Made by a program: the position numbers and the translations under genes. DNA of 64,000 nucleotides from Campylobacter concisus (GTDB lineage Bacteria > Campylobacterota > Campylobacteria > Campylobacterales > Campylobacteraceae). A model generated the notes under the pieces. That model saw only the letters and a list, made by a program, of their open reading frames with translations. It did not search any database and was not told where the DNA came from. This document shows, piece after piece, positions 9,113-18,657 of this stretch (positions are counted from its first letter, which is position 1; every line of letters begins with the position of its first letter). Location: NCBI RefSeq assembly GCF_002092855.1, contig NZ_LVLC01000030.1, positions 62,001-126,000 of the forward strand. The letters are read 5' to 3'.

Positions 9113-9460
9113 CTACTCCTTTATGATCTCGTTTTTGTTATTTACATGCACGATGGTTGGCTTAAATTTCTTAGCCTTTTTAAATTTCATACTAGCGTAT
9201 GCCACGATGATGACCACGTCGCCAACACAGACCTTTCTAGCAGCTGCGCCGTTTAGGCAAATTTCGCCTTTTTTGCCCTTTATCACGTATGTGGCAAATC
9301 TCTCGCCGTTATTTACGTCTAAAATTTCAACCTTTTGATTTTCTATCAAATTTGCAGCCTTTATAAGCTCCTCGCCTATGCTGATCGAGCCAACATAGTT
9401 TAAATTTGCGTCTGTTACGACGGCTCTGTGGATCTTACTAGCTAAAATTTCTATATTCAT
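9113..9460 (-). CDS. panD: aspartate 1-decarboxylase precursor PanD
   Basis: Makes beta-alanine for pantothenate. 115 residues. The self-cleavage site is present: Gly24-Ser25 in [11 protein letters not shown], where serine becomes the pyruvoyl group. Other family blocks are [24 protein letters not shown] and [25 protein letters not shown]. It sits between ybaB and murE with gaps of only 2-3 bases. The remaining pantothenate genes are not in the window. Confidence 0.96.
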   Translation of the reverse strand: MNIEILASKIHRAVVTDANLNYVGSISIGEELIKAANLIENQKVEILDVNNGERFATYVIKGKKGEICLNGAAARKVCVGDVVIIVAYASMKFKKAKKFKPTIVHVNNKNEIIKE

Positions 9461-9462
9461 TT

Positions 9463-10746
9463 TTACCTCTTTAAAAGCTCTTTTACTACTTCTTTGTCAC
9501 TAAATGGGTGCTTGACGCCATTTATCTCTTGATATGGCTCGTCGCCTTTGCCAAGTATGACAAGCGCCCAGCCGGGTTCTAGCTTGCTAATGGCTAGCGC
9601 GATCGCCTCTTTGCGGTTGGCGTTTCGTATCAAATTTTCATTTTGGCTCATGCCAGCGCAAATTTCATCTATTATGCTCTCTGGCTCTTCGCTTCTTGGA
9701 TTGTCACTTGTGACGATGCAAATTCTTGCGTATTTTTGGGCTATTGCTCCCATTTTTGGACGCTTTGTCCTATCTCTATCACCGCCTGCGCCAAATACAG
9801 CTATCAAATTTAGATGTCTAAGCGAGTTTAGCACCTTTTCGATGCCATCAGGCGTATGGGCAAAATCCACAATGACTAGCGGATCGGTGCTAACGACCTC
9901 CATCCTGCCGCTCACGCCTTTAAATTTACTTATCGCCTTTGAAAGTGCGGCTGCCTCTGGACGCTCTAGCAGGCAAACAGCGCCAAGGGCTGCGATTAGG
10001 TTGTAAAGATTAAACTCGCCTTGAAGGCTTGAGTCTATCTCCACATCGCCATTTGGCGTCTTGATAACTGCGTCTATGCCGTCTTTTAGCCCATAAACTA
10101 TCGGCGCAAAGCTAGCTGGCTTTTTAAGCGAATACGTATAAGCGTTTTTTGGATTAAATTTAATGCCATTATCATCAGCATTTATAAGCTTCATGCCATC
10201 ATCATCAAAAAAGCTCGACTTTACCCTAGCGTACTCCTCCATGCTCTTGTGGTAGTCGAGGTGGTCTTGAGTCAAATTTGTAAAAATTTTTAGAACAAAT
10301 TTCAAGCTCTCTATGCGTTTTTGAGCGATCGCATGCGAGCTAACCTCCATCACGAAGTACTCGCAGCCTTGCTCGCTGGCTGCTTTGAGATAAGAAAGTG
10401 TCTTTAAAATAGCACTTGTAGTAAGCGCCTTGTCATCTATCTGCTCACCCTCTATAAATGCCCCTCTTGTGCCACTTAGCCCGCATTTTTTGCCTAAATT
10501 TCGCAAAATTTCATAAATAGCAGCAGCCGTTGTGGTCTTGCCGTTGGTGCCTGTGATGCCAACTATCTTTAAGCTTTCATCGATTTTTAAAAGCTTCTTA
10601 CACTCTTCAAGGCTGATTATTTTAGCGCCATTTTTTACCGCTGCCTCTGCAAATCTCGTATTTGCAGTAGTTTGTACAAAAAACGAGCCCTCTTCGCACT
10701 CGTTTGAGTCATCTGTTATAAAGCTATTTTCTACTGATATTTTCAT
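9463..10746 (-). CDS. murE: UDP-MurNAc-tripeptide synthetase MurE
   Basis: Adds meso-diaminopimelate to UDP-MurNAc-Ala-Glu in the cytoplasm. 427 residues, shorter than the roughly 490 of E. coli because the N-terminal domain is trimmed. P-loop GTNGKTTT at 66-73; HAIAQKR and [11 protein letters not shown] in the central domain; DNPRSEE from residue 348, the DNPR motif associated with diaminopimelate rather than lysine. Its start overlaps the end of the preceding gene by 23 bases. Confidence 0.96.
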   Translation of the reverse strand: MKISVENSFITDDSNECEEGSFFVQTTANTRFAEAAVKNGAKIISLEECKKLLKIDESLKIVGITGTNGKTTTAAAIYEILRNLGKKCGLSGTRGAFIEGEQIDDKALTTSAILKTLSYLKAASEQGCEYFVMEVSSHAIAQKRIESLKFVLKIFTNLTQDHLDYHKSMEEYARVKSSFFDDDGMKLINADDNGIKFNPKNAYTYSLKKPASFAPIVYGLKDGIDAVIKTPNGDVEIDSSLQGEFNLYNLIAALGAVCLLERPEAAALSKAISKFKGVSGRMEVVSTDPLVIVDFAHTPDGIEKVLNSLRHLNLIAVFGAGGDRDRTKRPKMGAIAQKYARICIVTSDNPRSEEPESIIDEICAGMSQNENLIRNANRKEAIALAISKLEPGWALVILGKGDEPYQEINGVKHPFSDKEVVKELLKR

Positions 10747-11278
10747 CGTTTTGTCTTTTTTGTATCTCTTTAAAAAGCTGATCTATGCGCTCATCACCGC
10801 CAAACATCACCGCTGCACTCTCAAGATAGTTTATACTCATTTCGATGAAGTCATTTTTTATCAAATTTCCCAAAAATTCTAAAAAATCATCTTTGTTTGA
10901 GATCATAACCTTGGTTGAGAACATGATATTTTCAAAGACCTTTTTGAAGCTCCCATCCTTATAAACAGCCTTTTTAAAGTCCTCATAGCTGATCGCGTCT
11001 TGCTCTTCAAAATACTCATCGCTAGCCAATCTTGATTCTAAAATTTTTAAAATTTCATCCATTCCTTCATCATCTTCGTCAGCTCTTAGTTTATCCATAA
11101 AATAGTCAAATAAAAGCTTTGCTTCCTCTGCATTTTTCTCGCCAAGGGAGCAAATTTGTATCAAAAATAGTAAATTTTTATCCTGTGTCTTTTCGTAAGC
11201 TAGAGAGAAGTAAAAGATCGCTTCTTTAAATTTAGAACGTTTGAAGTGTTTAATGCCTATTTTTTTATAATCTATCAA
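10724..11278 (-). CDS. helical (TPR-like) conserved hypothetical protein
   Basis: About 184 residues from the TTG at 11278; an upstream TTG at 11296 would add six. I prefer 11278 because GAGGAA sits 7 bases before it and it overlaps only the last bases of the nfu-like gene. Sequence IDYKKIGIKHFKRSKFKEAIFYFSLAYEKTQDKNLLFLIQIC looks like one TPR helix pair; the remainder is acidic and helical with no known motif. No signal peptide. It overlaps murE at its 3' end. A protein of this type stands between murE and nifU in C. jejuni by my recollection. Function unknown. Confidence 0.75.
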   Translation of the reverse strand: MIDYKKIGIKHFKRSKFKEAIFYFSLAYEKTQDKNLLFLIQICSLGEKNAEEAKLLFDYFMDKLRADEDDEGMDEILKILESRLASDEYFEEQDAISYEDFKKAVYKDGSFKKVFENIMFSTKVMISNKDDFLEFLGNLIKNDFIEMSINYLESAAVMFGGDERIDQLFKEIQKRQNDENISRK

Positions 11279-11540
11279 TGTCAAATTCCTCGCCAATCGG
11301 GATATTTACTACCTCAAGCTCTGGGTGAATATCCATACGAAGTTGTCTTTCGAGTCCATATTTTAGTGTAGTTGTACTAGCTGCACATCCATGGCAATGC
11401 CCGGTAAGTCTTACATAAATTTTGCCATTTTTTATGCCAAGTAGCTCCATACCACCGCCATCATTTTCAAGCATCGGTAATACCTTTTGCAAACTCGCAC
11501 TGACTGGTTTTAAAAGTTCTTCATCGCTAAATGGGATCAT
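11265..11540 (-). CDS. NifU C-terminal domain (Nfu-type) iron-sulfur protein
   Basis: 91 residues, a stand-alone Nfu domain that carries or delivers Fe-S clusters. The CxxC cluster site is Cys49-x-x-Cys52 in LTGHCHGCAAS. The upstream segment VLPMLENDGGGMELLGIKNGKIYVRL is the usual Nfu fold core. It is the first gene of the run nfu-TPR-murE-panD-ybaB-PDZ-ispA. RBS AGGAA before the ATG. Confidence 0.9.
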   Translation of the reverse strand: MIPFSDEELLKPVSASLQKVLPMLENDGGGMELLGIKNGKIYVRLTGHCHGCAASTTTLKYGLERQLRMDIHPELEVVNIPIGEEFDIDRL

Positions 11541-11722
11541 ATTTTTTCCTATTAAATTTTTGGGCTATTATAGCAAAATAAAAATGCAAAAAATAATGGC
11601 TATATTTTTGCTTAGCGCTAATTTTGCTTTATAATTTAAACCTTTTTGACACACCTAGTCAGTTTTGATTATTAAATGCGTGAGCTAAAATTTAGTAAAT
11701 TTTTGATTATTAGTTTTAGGAT

Positions 11723-11745
11723 AAAAGGGCAAATTTTGCCCTTTT
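11723..11745 (-). terminator. terminator after the ABC substrate-binding protein gene
   Basis: AAAAGGGCAAA (11723-11733) pairs with TTTGCCCTTTT (11735-11745), directly after the stop codon at 11748. On the minus strand the stem ends in TTTT. Confidence 0.8.
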
Positions 11746-11747
11746 GT

Positions 11748-12665
11748 TTAATCTATTAGAAGTGATTTTATATCTACTTTTTGCTCGATCATCTTGCTCT
11801 CAAGCATAAATTCTTGCGTAGCCTCAAGTGCTTTTATATCTTCAGACATGATCTTTGGACTAAAGTCATACTGCGGATACATACTCTTTACCGCCTCTAT
11901 GCTAAGCCCGGTCTCTTCAGCTGTAAATTTTAATGCCTCTTCCTCATTTACTTTCATAAAAGCCAAAATTTCATCTTGAGCCTTTTTAAATTTTTCAACT
12001 AGATCTTTATGCTTTTTGTAAAATTCTCCGCTTGTGGCAGTAACGATGACTGGAGTGATGACGCCCTTGCCTGTTGTTACGACACTAAGTCCTGATTTTT
12101 TAGCATTATAAGCAGCTGGTCCAGCAAGAAGCGCTGCATCGACGCTACCATTTTCAAGTGCAGCTTGTGCAGCTGGAATGCCCATAGAAACGAACTCTAC
12201 GTCATTTATGCTTAGACCGCCAAGAGCAAGATACCTAACCAAAAGCTCATTTAATATCGTGCCTTTTGGGCCTGCTATTTTTTTACCTTTTAAGTCTTTA
12301 GCGGTTTTTATACCTTTATCTTTAGCAAATATTGCAAAAGCTTCGGGTGCTCTTGAATATGCACTTATGATCTTTATGTCGGCTTTATTTGCCGCGGCAA
12401 GTATGACTGAAGTTCCGCCCACGCAGTTTAGAAACTGGAGCGAATTTGAAGCGAGTGCTTGCGTTTGTTTCGCACCTGATGTTATCTCAGAGTACTCGAC
12501 CGGTATGCCAAAAGATTTAGCATAAAAGCCTTTAAATTTATCGACGATTGAAGGGACATTTAGCGGCGATTTGACGTAGGTCATGCCGATCTTATCTAGC
12601 TCGCTTGCATTTGCGACTAGACAAAGCAAAGAGGCTGCACACAAAATCTTAAAAAACTTTCTCAT
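11748..12665 (-). CDS. ABC transporter substrate-binding protein, SsuA/TauA/NrtA type
   Basis: 305 residues with signal peptide MRKFFKILCAASLLCLVANA-S. Typical family sequence: IGMTYVKSPLNVPSIVDKFKGFYAK, FLNCVGGTSVILAAANKADIKII, and AKDLKGKKIAGPKGTILNELLVRYLALGGLSINDVEFVSM. These proteins bind sulfonates, taurine, nitrate or thiamine precursors; the ligand cannot be read here. It is the last gene of the importer set and has its own RBS (AAAGGAG) and a possible promoter, so it may be made in excess over the membrane parts. Confidence 0.88.
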   Translation of the reverse strand: MRKFFKILCAASLLCLVANASELDKIGMTYVKSPLNVPSIVDKFKGFYAKSFGIPVEYSEITSGAKQTQALASNSLQFLNCVGGTSVILAAANKADIKIISAYSRAPEAFAIFAKDKGIKTAKDLKGKKIAGPKGTILNELLVRYLALGGLSINDVEFVSMGIPAAQAALENGSVDAALLAGPAAYNAKKSGLSVVTTGKGVITPVIVTATSGEFYKKHKDLVEKFKKAQDEILAFMKVNEEEALKFTAEETGLSIEAVKSMYPQYDFSPKIMSEDIKALEATQEFMLESKMIEQKVDIKSLLID

Positions 12666-12690
12666 ATTTGCTCCTTTAAAAATTTTCCAA

Positions 12691-12696
12691 ATTATA
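12691..12696 (-). promoter_or_regulatory. possible internal -10 element for the substrate-binding protein gene
   Basis: In the 76-base gap before the gene the minus strand reads GTTATATAATTTGG, with a TATAAT 26 bases before the ATG. A separate promoter here would fit the usual excess of binding protein. Confidence 0.4.
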
Positions 12697-12741
12697 TAAC
12701 TTTTTGCTTCGTTTTGGTTTTAATTATCATTTTATAAAATG

Positions 12742-13434
12742 CTAAATTTCGCTCAAAATTTTACGCTTTAAGTTTATTAGCTCATCGCAAAGCAAATCTC
12801 TTGGCTTAGCTAGATTTGATAGATCATAGCTTGATTTCATCCCACCTTTTTCAAGCAAAATTATCTCATCTGCTAAATATAGGGCTTCATCGACATTATG
12901 AGTGACAAAAATGATGGTTTTACCAGCTTGAAGCTTTAAAATTTCAGCCTGCATGCTGGCTCTCGTAAAAGCATCAAGTGCTGCAAATGGCTCATCCATA
13001 AGGATCAAATTTGCTTCATATGCAAGCACTCTTGCAAGCGAAACGCGCGAGCTCATACCGCCAGATAGCTGCGAAACAGCGGCAAATTTAAAGTCATTAA
13101 GTCCTATCATTGATATGAGTCTATCTATCTTTACCTCGTCTATCTCATGCTTTTTAAGCGCAAATACGATATTTTCATAGACATTTAAAAAAGGCATAAG
13201 CCTAGGCTCTTGAAATACAAAACCAATCTTTGCTTGCTCTTTAAAATTTATCTCGCCTAGACTTACGCTCTCAAGCCCAGCAATAAGCCTTAAAAGAGTC
13301 GTTTTACCGCAACCACTTCTGCCAAGTATTACAGTGATCTTATCTTTTTTTATAGTTAAATTTAGCTCTTTTAAAACATCAATGCGCTTGTTATTAATAA
13401 AAAAATGCTTTGATAAATTTAAAATTTCTATCAT
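12742..13434 (-). CDS. ABC transporter ATPase, SsuB/TauB type
   Basis: 230 residues. Walker A GRSGCGKTT (38-46), Q-loop Gln75 in FVFQEPRL, signature LSGGM (123-127), Walker B LILMDEP with Asp147-Glu148, and switch His179. All catalytic residues are present. Its ATG overlaps the permease stop by 4 bases. It energises the importer formed with the genes on either side. Confidence 0.93.
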   Translation of the reverse strand: MIEILNLSKHFFINNKRIDVLKELNLTIKKDKITVILGRSGCGKTTLLRLIAGLESVSLGEINFKEQAKIGFVFQEPRLMPFLNVYENIVFALKKHEIDEVKIDRLISMIGLNDFKFAAVSQLSGGMSSRVSLARVLAYEANLILMDEPFAALDAFTRASMQAEILKLQAGKTIIFVTHNVDEALYLADEIILLEKGGMKSSYDLSNLAKPRDLLCDELINLKRKILSEI

Positions 13435-14180
13435 TTTTCACTTCGCAAAAGGCTAAATTTAGATATCAAAAATAAAAATATCCTATCTATGAGCACGCCG
13501 CAAATGCCGATCGTAAATATGCCGACAAATATCCTATCTGCACGCGAAAGCTCCTCAGCGTCAAGTATGAGATAGCCTAGTCCGCTAGAAGCTGCGATCA
13601 TCTCCGCTCCCACAATCGCTCGCATCGCGTAGCCAAAACCTATGCGCATACCGACAAAGATATCTTTTAGCGCACTTTTTAAGATGATCTTGTAAAAAAT
13701 TTCAAATTTACTAAAACAAAAAATTTTACCAACCTCAATAAGCTTCACATCGCAGCTAGTTAGCCCTTTTGAAATACTTAAAAACATTGGGAAAAACGAT
13801 GCTAGTATGATAATAATAATTTTTGGTGTTTCGTTTATACCAAACCAAAGTACCAAAATAGCAATAAGGCTAAGTGGTGGAACATTTCTAAAAAACTCTA
13901 GTATCCACTCGTAATAAATACTAGCTTTTGGAAATAGCGCCGCCACTCCACCAAAAGTAAATGCCAAAACAAAAGCAAAAGCATAGCCAACAAATATACG
14001 CTTAAAACTGATCATCACATGCGTTATTAGCTCGCCACTTAAGCTCATGTCAAACATCGTTTTAAGTGTCGTAATAGGACTTGGCAAGATATAGGGCGTG
14101 AAAATTTCTAGCTCGCAAACGACCTGCCAGAGAGCAAAGATCACTAGGATCAAAATGCTCTTTTTAAAAATTTCTATCAC
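13431..14180 (-). CDS. ABC transporter permease, SsuC/TauC type
   Basis: 249 residues, about six membrane helices. The EAA-type cytoplasmic loop is seen as EVGKIFCFSKFEIFYKIILKSALKDIFVGMRIGFGYAMRAIVGAEM. The start is GTG, overlapping the stop of the hydrogenase-like gene as GTGA, which means very tight translational coupling with that protein. Confidence 0.92.
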   Translation of the reverse strand: MIEIFKKSILILVIFALWQVVCELEIFTPYILPSPITTLKTMFDMSLSGELITHVMISFKRIFVGYAFAFVLAFTFGGVAALFPKASIYYEWILEFFRNVPPLSLIAILVLWFGINETPKIIIIILASFFPMFLSISKGLTSCDVKLIEVGKIFCFSKFEIFYKIILKSALKDIFVGMRIGFGYAMRAIVGAEMIAASSGLGYLILDAEELSRADRIFVGIFTIGICGVLIDRIFLFLISKFSLLRSEK

Positions 14181-14785
14181 AGCCCATCTCCATTGTGACA
14201 GCCGTTTTCGCAGTATAAAAGCTCGATGATCTGATAGTTTTTAAGCTCGCTAAATTTATATGAAAATGCGTTTTGTATCTTTTCTTTACTGCATAAGCTT
14301 AGTGTTTTTATGCCTAAATTTTCAAAAAATCCAGGTGGGATCGGGCTTGATTCTATTTTGCTTATTTGTAAATTTATATCGTTTAGCTCTTTAAAATTTT
14401 TCCATGTTAAAAATGTAGTTTGATCTAATTTTAAAGAATTTCCAAGCTCAGCCAAGTCCTCACAAGGCGTTGTTATATAAAGCCACTCATCTTCTTTTAG
14501 ATTTGAGCTAAGCTCGATGGCGCTTTCAATTAAAATGGGATTTAAGCTTGAAATATTGTTTGAAAATTCTTTAAAATTTGATCTTATAAAATTTACAGCT
14601 CTTGGACAGCGACTGTCTAAAACCATGCCTTTAGAGCATAAATTTTTATATGAATTTTTGACATCACGAACATGATCTTTTTCGCACTCTACTATGTTAA
14701 AGCCCTTATTTTGCAAGAGCTCTTTTAACGCAGAGAAGTCATACATATTTTTTACAACCGGATTTAGCCAAAGTAGCTTTCTCAC
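14177..14785 (-). CDS. small [FeFe]-hydrogenase-core-like protein heading an ABC importer operon
   Basis: 202 residues from a GTG start with GGAGAA in front. No signal peptide. Read against the catalytic domain of iron-only hydrogenases, its motifs follow the same order: SRCPRAVNFI (Cys60) for the CCPGWVNF block, NPILIESAIELS for the SPQQM block, ITTPC (Cys108) for the MPC block, TFLTWKNFKEL for the TTREL block, and LLYCENGCHNGDG (Cys192, Cys196) for the CPGGCxxGGG block. All four H-cluster cysteine positions are thus present, but the proton-transfer cysteine before Cys60 is Arg59 and the N-terminal ferredoxin domains are missing. Assignment to this superfamily is my inference; a real hydrogenase activity is doubtful. 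Coupled by GTGA overlap to the permease. Confidence 0.6.
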   Translation of the reverse strand: MRKLLWLNPVVKNMYDFSALKELLQNKGFNIVECEKDHVRDVKNSYKNLCSKGMVLDSRCPRAVNFIRSNFKEFSNNISSLNPILIESAIELSSNLKEDEWLYITTPCEDLAELGNSLKLDQTTFLTWKNFKELNDINLQISKIESSPIPPGFFENLGIKTLSLCSKEKIQNAFSYKFSELKNYQIIELLYCENGCHNGDGL

Positions 14786-14907
14786 GAGTTCTCCGTAATT
14801 TTAATAATAGAAATCAAGATTCTATCATTTAAAAATTTAAACCAAGTAAAAAGAGCCTCTTATGACTAAAATCATAAAGATAAGCGGTGCAAAAAACTAA
14901 ATTTAGC

Positions 14908-15909
14908 CTATACTTTTATATCTAATTTCTGTTTTTGCTCCACTTTTTCCATTAGTTTTAGTATATCAACTCCGTTTTTCTCAAGCTGAATTAGCTCCTT
15001 AAGATAGGCAAATTTCTCATCTTTATTGATGTCGTAAGTAGCCAGTTTCTCACTTCGTCCGATCACTGAAGCATAGACTTTGTTGCCATCAAGTTTATCC
15101 GTATTTTGTACATTATAAAGCGAGAGCACGCCCTCTACCACCTCTTTAAAATCCGCCCCACTCTTCATGCCAGCTTTCATGAGCGTAAGAAATCTCTGTC
15201 TGCTCTCTTCGTCAGTGAAATTTATATTTTGTAGCGTCTGATACTCGATTGGTGGCTTGTTAGTGCTAGTTAGCATGGAGATAGCCTTTTTGCCTATTGT
15301 AATGCTCTCCACGCCGACTCTTTCGCCAAGATATTGCCTAAGTGCATAATCAATCCACTTATCTTTAAACTCATCTATGCTTAGGTCCTTATCGAGTATC
15401 TCAAACCCTTCCACGTGGCTCTTGTGACCAAGCCCAAGAAGTGTGTTATCAAGTTTTGATGTGTATTCTTTTGCAAAGAGATCGACATCTGTTGGATAAT
15501 ATCCTATGATCTCTTCGTGAGCTCTGCCAAAGCCAAGTGCTTTGGTCTGGTTGATAAAATTTTTGAGATCATTTATCTCATCTTGGCTGACTTGTTTGTC
15601 ATATCCCATGAGCTTGCCCCAGATGCTTATCTTGCCATTAGCAGCTATGCCTGATAGCGAGAAATTGCTAGCAAATGTTAGATTCTCACTATTTTTTTGA
15701 AATTTTGTCGTATTTGTTTCATTTAAATTTATTGGCTCACCTCTAGTATCGGTATGACTTTTTTGCTCATCAACCAAACTACTAGATAAATCATTTAAAG
15801 AATTTTTGTCTATATTGGATTTAGTATTTTTAGTATCAAGCTCTTGCGCTCTACTACTTTGCGAGCCAATATAAAAATTTGTCCCAACTCCATTTACACT
15901 ACCTATCAT
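14908..15909 (-). CDS. unknown protein with sigma-28 type promoter
   Basis: 333 residues, no signal peptide or membrane segment. The first 75 residues are polar, rich in S, N, T and D and look disordered, as in flagellar-secreted proteins and effectors. A folded part follows (from about residue 85: SGIAANGKISIWGKLMGYDKQVS onward) with alpha-helical segments, and a DINKDEKFAYLKEL element near residue 300 that resembles a calcium-loop remnant. I recognise no family. It stands alone between two terminator-like regions with its own promoter. The promoter and N-terminus together suggest a flagellum-co-regulated protein; this is inference. Confidence 0.7.
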   Translation of the reverse strand: MIGSVNGVGTNFYIGSQSSRAQELDTKNTKSNIDKNSLNDLSSSLVDEQKSHTDTRGEPINLNETNTTKFQKNSENLTFASNFSLSGIAANGKISIWGKLMGYDKQVSQDEINDLKNFINQTKALGFGRAHEEIIGYYPTDVDLFAKEYTSKLDNTLLGLGHKSHVEGFEILDKDLSIDEFKDKWIDYALRQYLGERVGVESITIGKKAISMLTSTNKPPIEYQTLQNINFTDEESRQRFLTLMKAGMKSGADFKEVVEGVLSLYNVQNTDKLDGNKVYASVIGRSEKLATYDINKDEKFAYLKELIQLEKNGVDILKLMEKVEQKQKLDIKV

Positions 15910-15946
15910 CTCAAATCCTTTGAAATTTATTAGATACCTGAAACAA

Positions 15947-15973
15947 ATATCGTCTTAATAAAATAAAATTTTA
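15947..15973 (-). promoter_or_regulatory. sigma-28 (FliA) promoter candidate
   Basis: On the minus strand: TAAA, 15 bases, then GACGATAT. This matches the FliA arrangement TAAA-N15-GCCGATAA with 6 of 8 in the second half, and the CGATAT core common in Campylobacter. It ends 37 bases before the ATG at 15909. Confidence 0.65.
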
Positions 15974-16168
15974 GCATAGAGTTCAAAGGTAAAAATTTAA
16001 AATATATGATTTTAGATTAAAGGATTTACAATTTTTAACTATTAAATTTATGATTTTTTGGTTAATAAAATTTGATAAACAATTAAAGAAATTTATACTT
16101 TAGAAAGCTTTTGAAAGAAGGATTTTATTTTAAAGGTAAGAGAATTTTATATTCAAGAAATTAAAAAA

Positions 16169-16186
16169 AGAGAGCCGAAGCTCTCT
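16169..16186 (-). terminator. terminator of the ribosomal operon (after rplQ)
   Basis: On the minus strand AGAGAGC-TTCG-GCTCTCT followed by seven T, directly after the rplQ stop. A textbook tetraloop terminator. Confidence 0.92.
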
Positions 16187-16191
16187 AATAA

Positions 16192-16548
16192 TTATTCAGC
16201 TACTAGCTCTATATAAGCCATCTCTGCTGCGTCGCCTCTGCGAACACGAGTCTTGATGATTCTTGTATAGCCACCATTACGCTCTTTAAATTTTGGAGCT
16301 ACTTCAGTGACTAATTTATTTGTTGTTTCTTTATCTTGTAAAGAAGCAAATACTGCTCTGTGAGCGTTAGAGTCACCTTTTCTAGCTCTTGTGATTAGCT
16401 TTTCAACATAGCTTCTAAGCTCTTTTGCTTTTGGTAAAGTCGTCTCTATCTTTTCGCTTTTGATGATAGCTATCGCCAAATTTTTAAGCAATGCAGATCT
16501 ATGAGATGATGTTCTACCAAGTTTACGATATCCGTGTTTATGTCTCAT
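16192..16548 (-). CDS. rplQ: 50S ribosomal protein L17
   Basis: 118 residues, starting [24 protein letters not shown], the L17 signature; 23S rRNA binding at the exit tunnel side of the large subunit. Last gene of the 14-kb ribosomal run, 11 bases after rpoA, and followed by a strong terminator. Confidence 0.97.
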   Translation of the reverse strand: MRHKHGYRKLGRTSSHRSALLKNLAIAIIKSEKIETTLPKAKELRSYVEKLITRARKGDSNAHRAVFASLQDKETTNKLVTEVAPKFKERNGGYTRIIKTRVRRGDAAEMAYIELVAE

Positions 16549-16559
16549 CTATTGTCCTT

Positions 16560-17576
16560 TTATTCTTTTACACTCATTTGTGCTTTAAGCTCGGTTATTT
16601 TCTTTCTTAGTTGCTCTTTGCCATCTTTTAACACATCGGCACCAACTGGATAGCCTATCTCTTCCATAACCGCTTTAATCTCTTCAAGAGATTTTTTACC
16701 TAAATTTTTAAGCTCTTTAAGCTCATTTTCGTCCATTAATGCAAGCTCGCCGATAAATCTAATATCAGCTTTGTCAAGGCAGTTAAAACTTCTAGCACTT
16801 AAATTTAGATCTTCTACGCTAGAAAGTAACTTTGAAAACTCGCCACCTGCAGTTGAGCTAGCAACTGGAGTACTAACATCAATATCTAAAATTCCTTTAA
16901 ATACTGACATTTGTTGATACATAGCTTCTAAACAATTTTTAAAAGCCTCTATCGGACTAACTTGACCATCAGTTGTTATAGTAAATACGATCTTTTCATA
17001 GTCTGGATCATCCTCAACCAAGACATTTTGTATATCATAAACTGCTTTTTTAACAGGTGTAAAGAAAGCATCAAGTGCGATATAGTCGTCTTCAATCTCT
17101 TCTCTGATCTCTTCACTAGGAACATATCCGATACCTTTTTGAATGATAACTGAAAAATTTAACTCAGCATCTTCGTTTATTGTAGCAAGGTATGCGTCTG
17201 GGTTAACGATCTCAACTAGATCATTATTTAGATCAGCCCCAGTTATCTCTTTTGGTCCTTTAAAGCTATACTCTATAACTTCGCGCTCACTGGTGCTTTT
17301 TAATTTAAATCTGATCTTTTTCAAATTTATAATAAAAAAAGCTACGTCCTCTAGCATACCTCGCATACTATCAAATTCGTGACTAACGCCTTTTATCTTT
17401 ACACCAATAGGAGCAAAACCTACTGTACTTGTGTAAAGAAGACGACGCAATGGGTGAGCCAAGGTAACAGCATAGCCCGCCTCAAAAGGATATGCTGTAA
17501 TGTTAGCAACATTTTCACTAACACTTTTAACTTCAATTTCAGTTGGCATATAAGCTGATGTAGTAATCTTTCTCAT
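16560..17576 (-). CDS. rpoA: RNA polymerase alpha subunit
   Basis: 338 residues. N-terminal dimerisation domain ([41 protein letters not shown]) and C-terminal helix-hairpin domain that contacts UP elements and regulators ([22 protein letters not shown] and [18 protein letters not shown]). Length is normal for the group. Lies in the alpha operon between rpsD and rplQ. Confidence 0.98.
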   Translation of the reverse strand: MRKITTSAYMPTEIEVKSVSENVANITAYPFEAGYAVTLAHPLRRLLYTSTVGFAPIGVKIKGVSHEFDSMRGMLEDVAFFIINLKKIRFKLKSTSEREVIEYSFKGPKEITGADLNNDLVEIVNPDAYLATINEDAELNFSVIIQKGIGYVPSEEIREEIEDDYIALDAFFTPVKKAVYDIQNVLVEDDPDYEKIVFTITTDGQVSPIEAFKNCLEAMYQQMSVFKGILDIDVSTPVASSTAGGEFSKLLSSVEDLNLSARSFNCLDKADIRFIGELALMDENELKELKNLGKKSLEEIKAVMEEIGYPVGADVLKDGKEQLRKKITELKAQMSVKE

Positions 17577-17590
17577 CTTTATACCCTCTA

Positions 17591-18217
17591 TTATTTTGAA
17601 TAAAGCTCTACTATAAATCTTTCCTCAACAGGAATGATAACCTCTTCTCTTTCTGGATTTCTAGTGAAAATTCCAAATTTTTTCTCTTTTTCAACATCTA
17701 CCCAAGCAACAATACCAGTTTGTGCTGTAAGATCTATCGCACGAACAATTTGTGGATTGTTTTTAGATTTTTCGACAATCTCTACTTTTGCGCCAGGTTC
17801 AACTCTGTAAGATGGTATATCTACTCTTTTGCCATTTACTAAAATATGTCCATGAGTTACTAGCTGACGAGCAAAACGACGAGTTGTTGCAAAGCCCATT
17901 CTATAAACAACATTATCTAATCTTTGCTCTAGTAGTTGAACCAAAAGGGCACCAGTGTTGCCCTCGCGGCGTGCTGCTTCTTGAAATAATCTTCTAAATT
18001 GTTTCTCTGAAACACCATACATGAATTTAGCTTTTTGTTTCTCGCGAAGTTGTAAGCCATATTCGCTTATTTTTGCTCTTCTTTGTCCATGTTGTCCTGG
18101 CGCATAAGGTCTTTTTTCAAAAGCACTTTTACCAGCAAGTCTTCTTTCGCCTTTTAACGCAAGAGACACACCAAGACGTCTTTCTAATTTTTCAACAGGT
18201 CCTGTATATCTAGCCAT
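17591..18217 (-). CDS. rpsD: 30S ribosomal protein S4
   Basis: 208 residues. Starts [23 protein letters not shown], and the S4 RNA-binding domain is seen as [40 protein letters not shown]4 nucleates 30S assembly and in many bacteria represses the alpha operon. The usual zinc CxxC of some S4 proteins is absent. Confidence 0.97.
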   Translation of the reverse strand: MARYTGPVEKLERRLGVSLALKGERRLAGKSAFEKRPYAPGQHGQRRAKISEYGLQLREKQKAKFMYGVSEKQFRRLFQEAARREGNTGALLVQLLEQRLDNVVYRMGFATTRRFARQLVTHGHILVNGKRVDIPSYRVEPGAKVEIVEKSKNNPQIVRAIDLTAQTGIVAWVDVEKEKKFGIFTRNPEREEVIIPVEERFIVELYSK

Positions 18218-18242
18218 AATAATTTCTCCTATTTTTCTCTAA

Positions 18243-18635
18243 TTATACGCGGCGGCGTTTTGGCGGTCTACAACCATTGTGTGGTAAAGGTGTAATGTCT
18301 TTAAAGAAAGATACTTTAATTCCTTCAACAGTTCCTACACTTTTAACAGCCGTTTCACGTCCGCTACCTGGACCTTGAACCTTAATACCAACTTCTTTTA
18401 TACCATGCTCTTTTGCTTTATTTAGAGCATCTTCAACTGCCTGCTGAGCTGCATAAGGAGTTGATTTTTTACTACCTTTAAAGCCTAAGCCACCTGCACT
18501 ACTCCATGCAATAGCATTTCCCATTTCATCAGTTACAGTTACCATAGTATTATTAAATGTTGCACTGATATAAACGATACCTTTGGCTATGCTTTTTCTA
18601 ACTACTTTTTTCTTAACAATTTTTCTTTTCGCCAT
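18243..18635 (-). CDS. rpsK: 30S ribosomal protein S11
   Basis: 130 residues with the S11 core [21 protein letters not shown] and the C-terminal [13 protein letters not shown] that lies at the platform of the small subunit. Located between rpsM and rpsD as usual. Confidence 0.97.
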   Translation of the reverse strand: MAKRKIVKKKVVRKSIAKGIVYISATFNNTMVTVTDEMGNAIAWSSAGGLGFKGSKKSTPYAAQQAVEDALNKAKEHGIKEVGIKVQGPGSGRETAVKSVGTVEGIKVSFFKDITPLPHNGCRPPKRRRV

Positions 18636-18657
18636 TTATTATCCTTTAACCCTTGCC

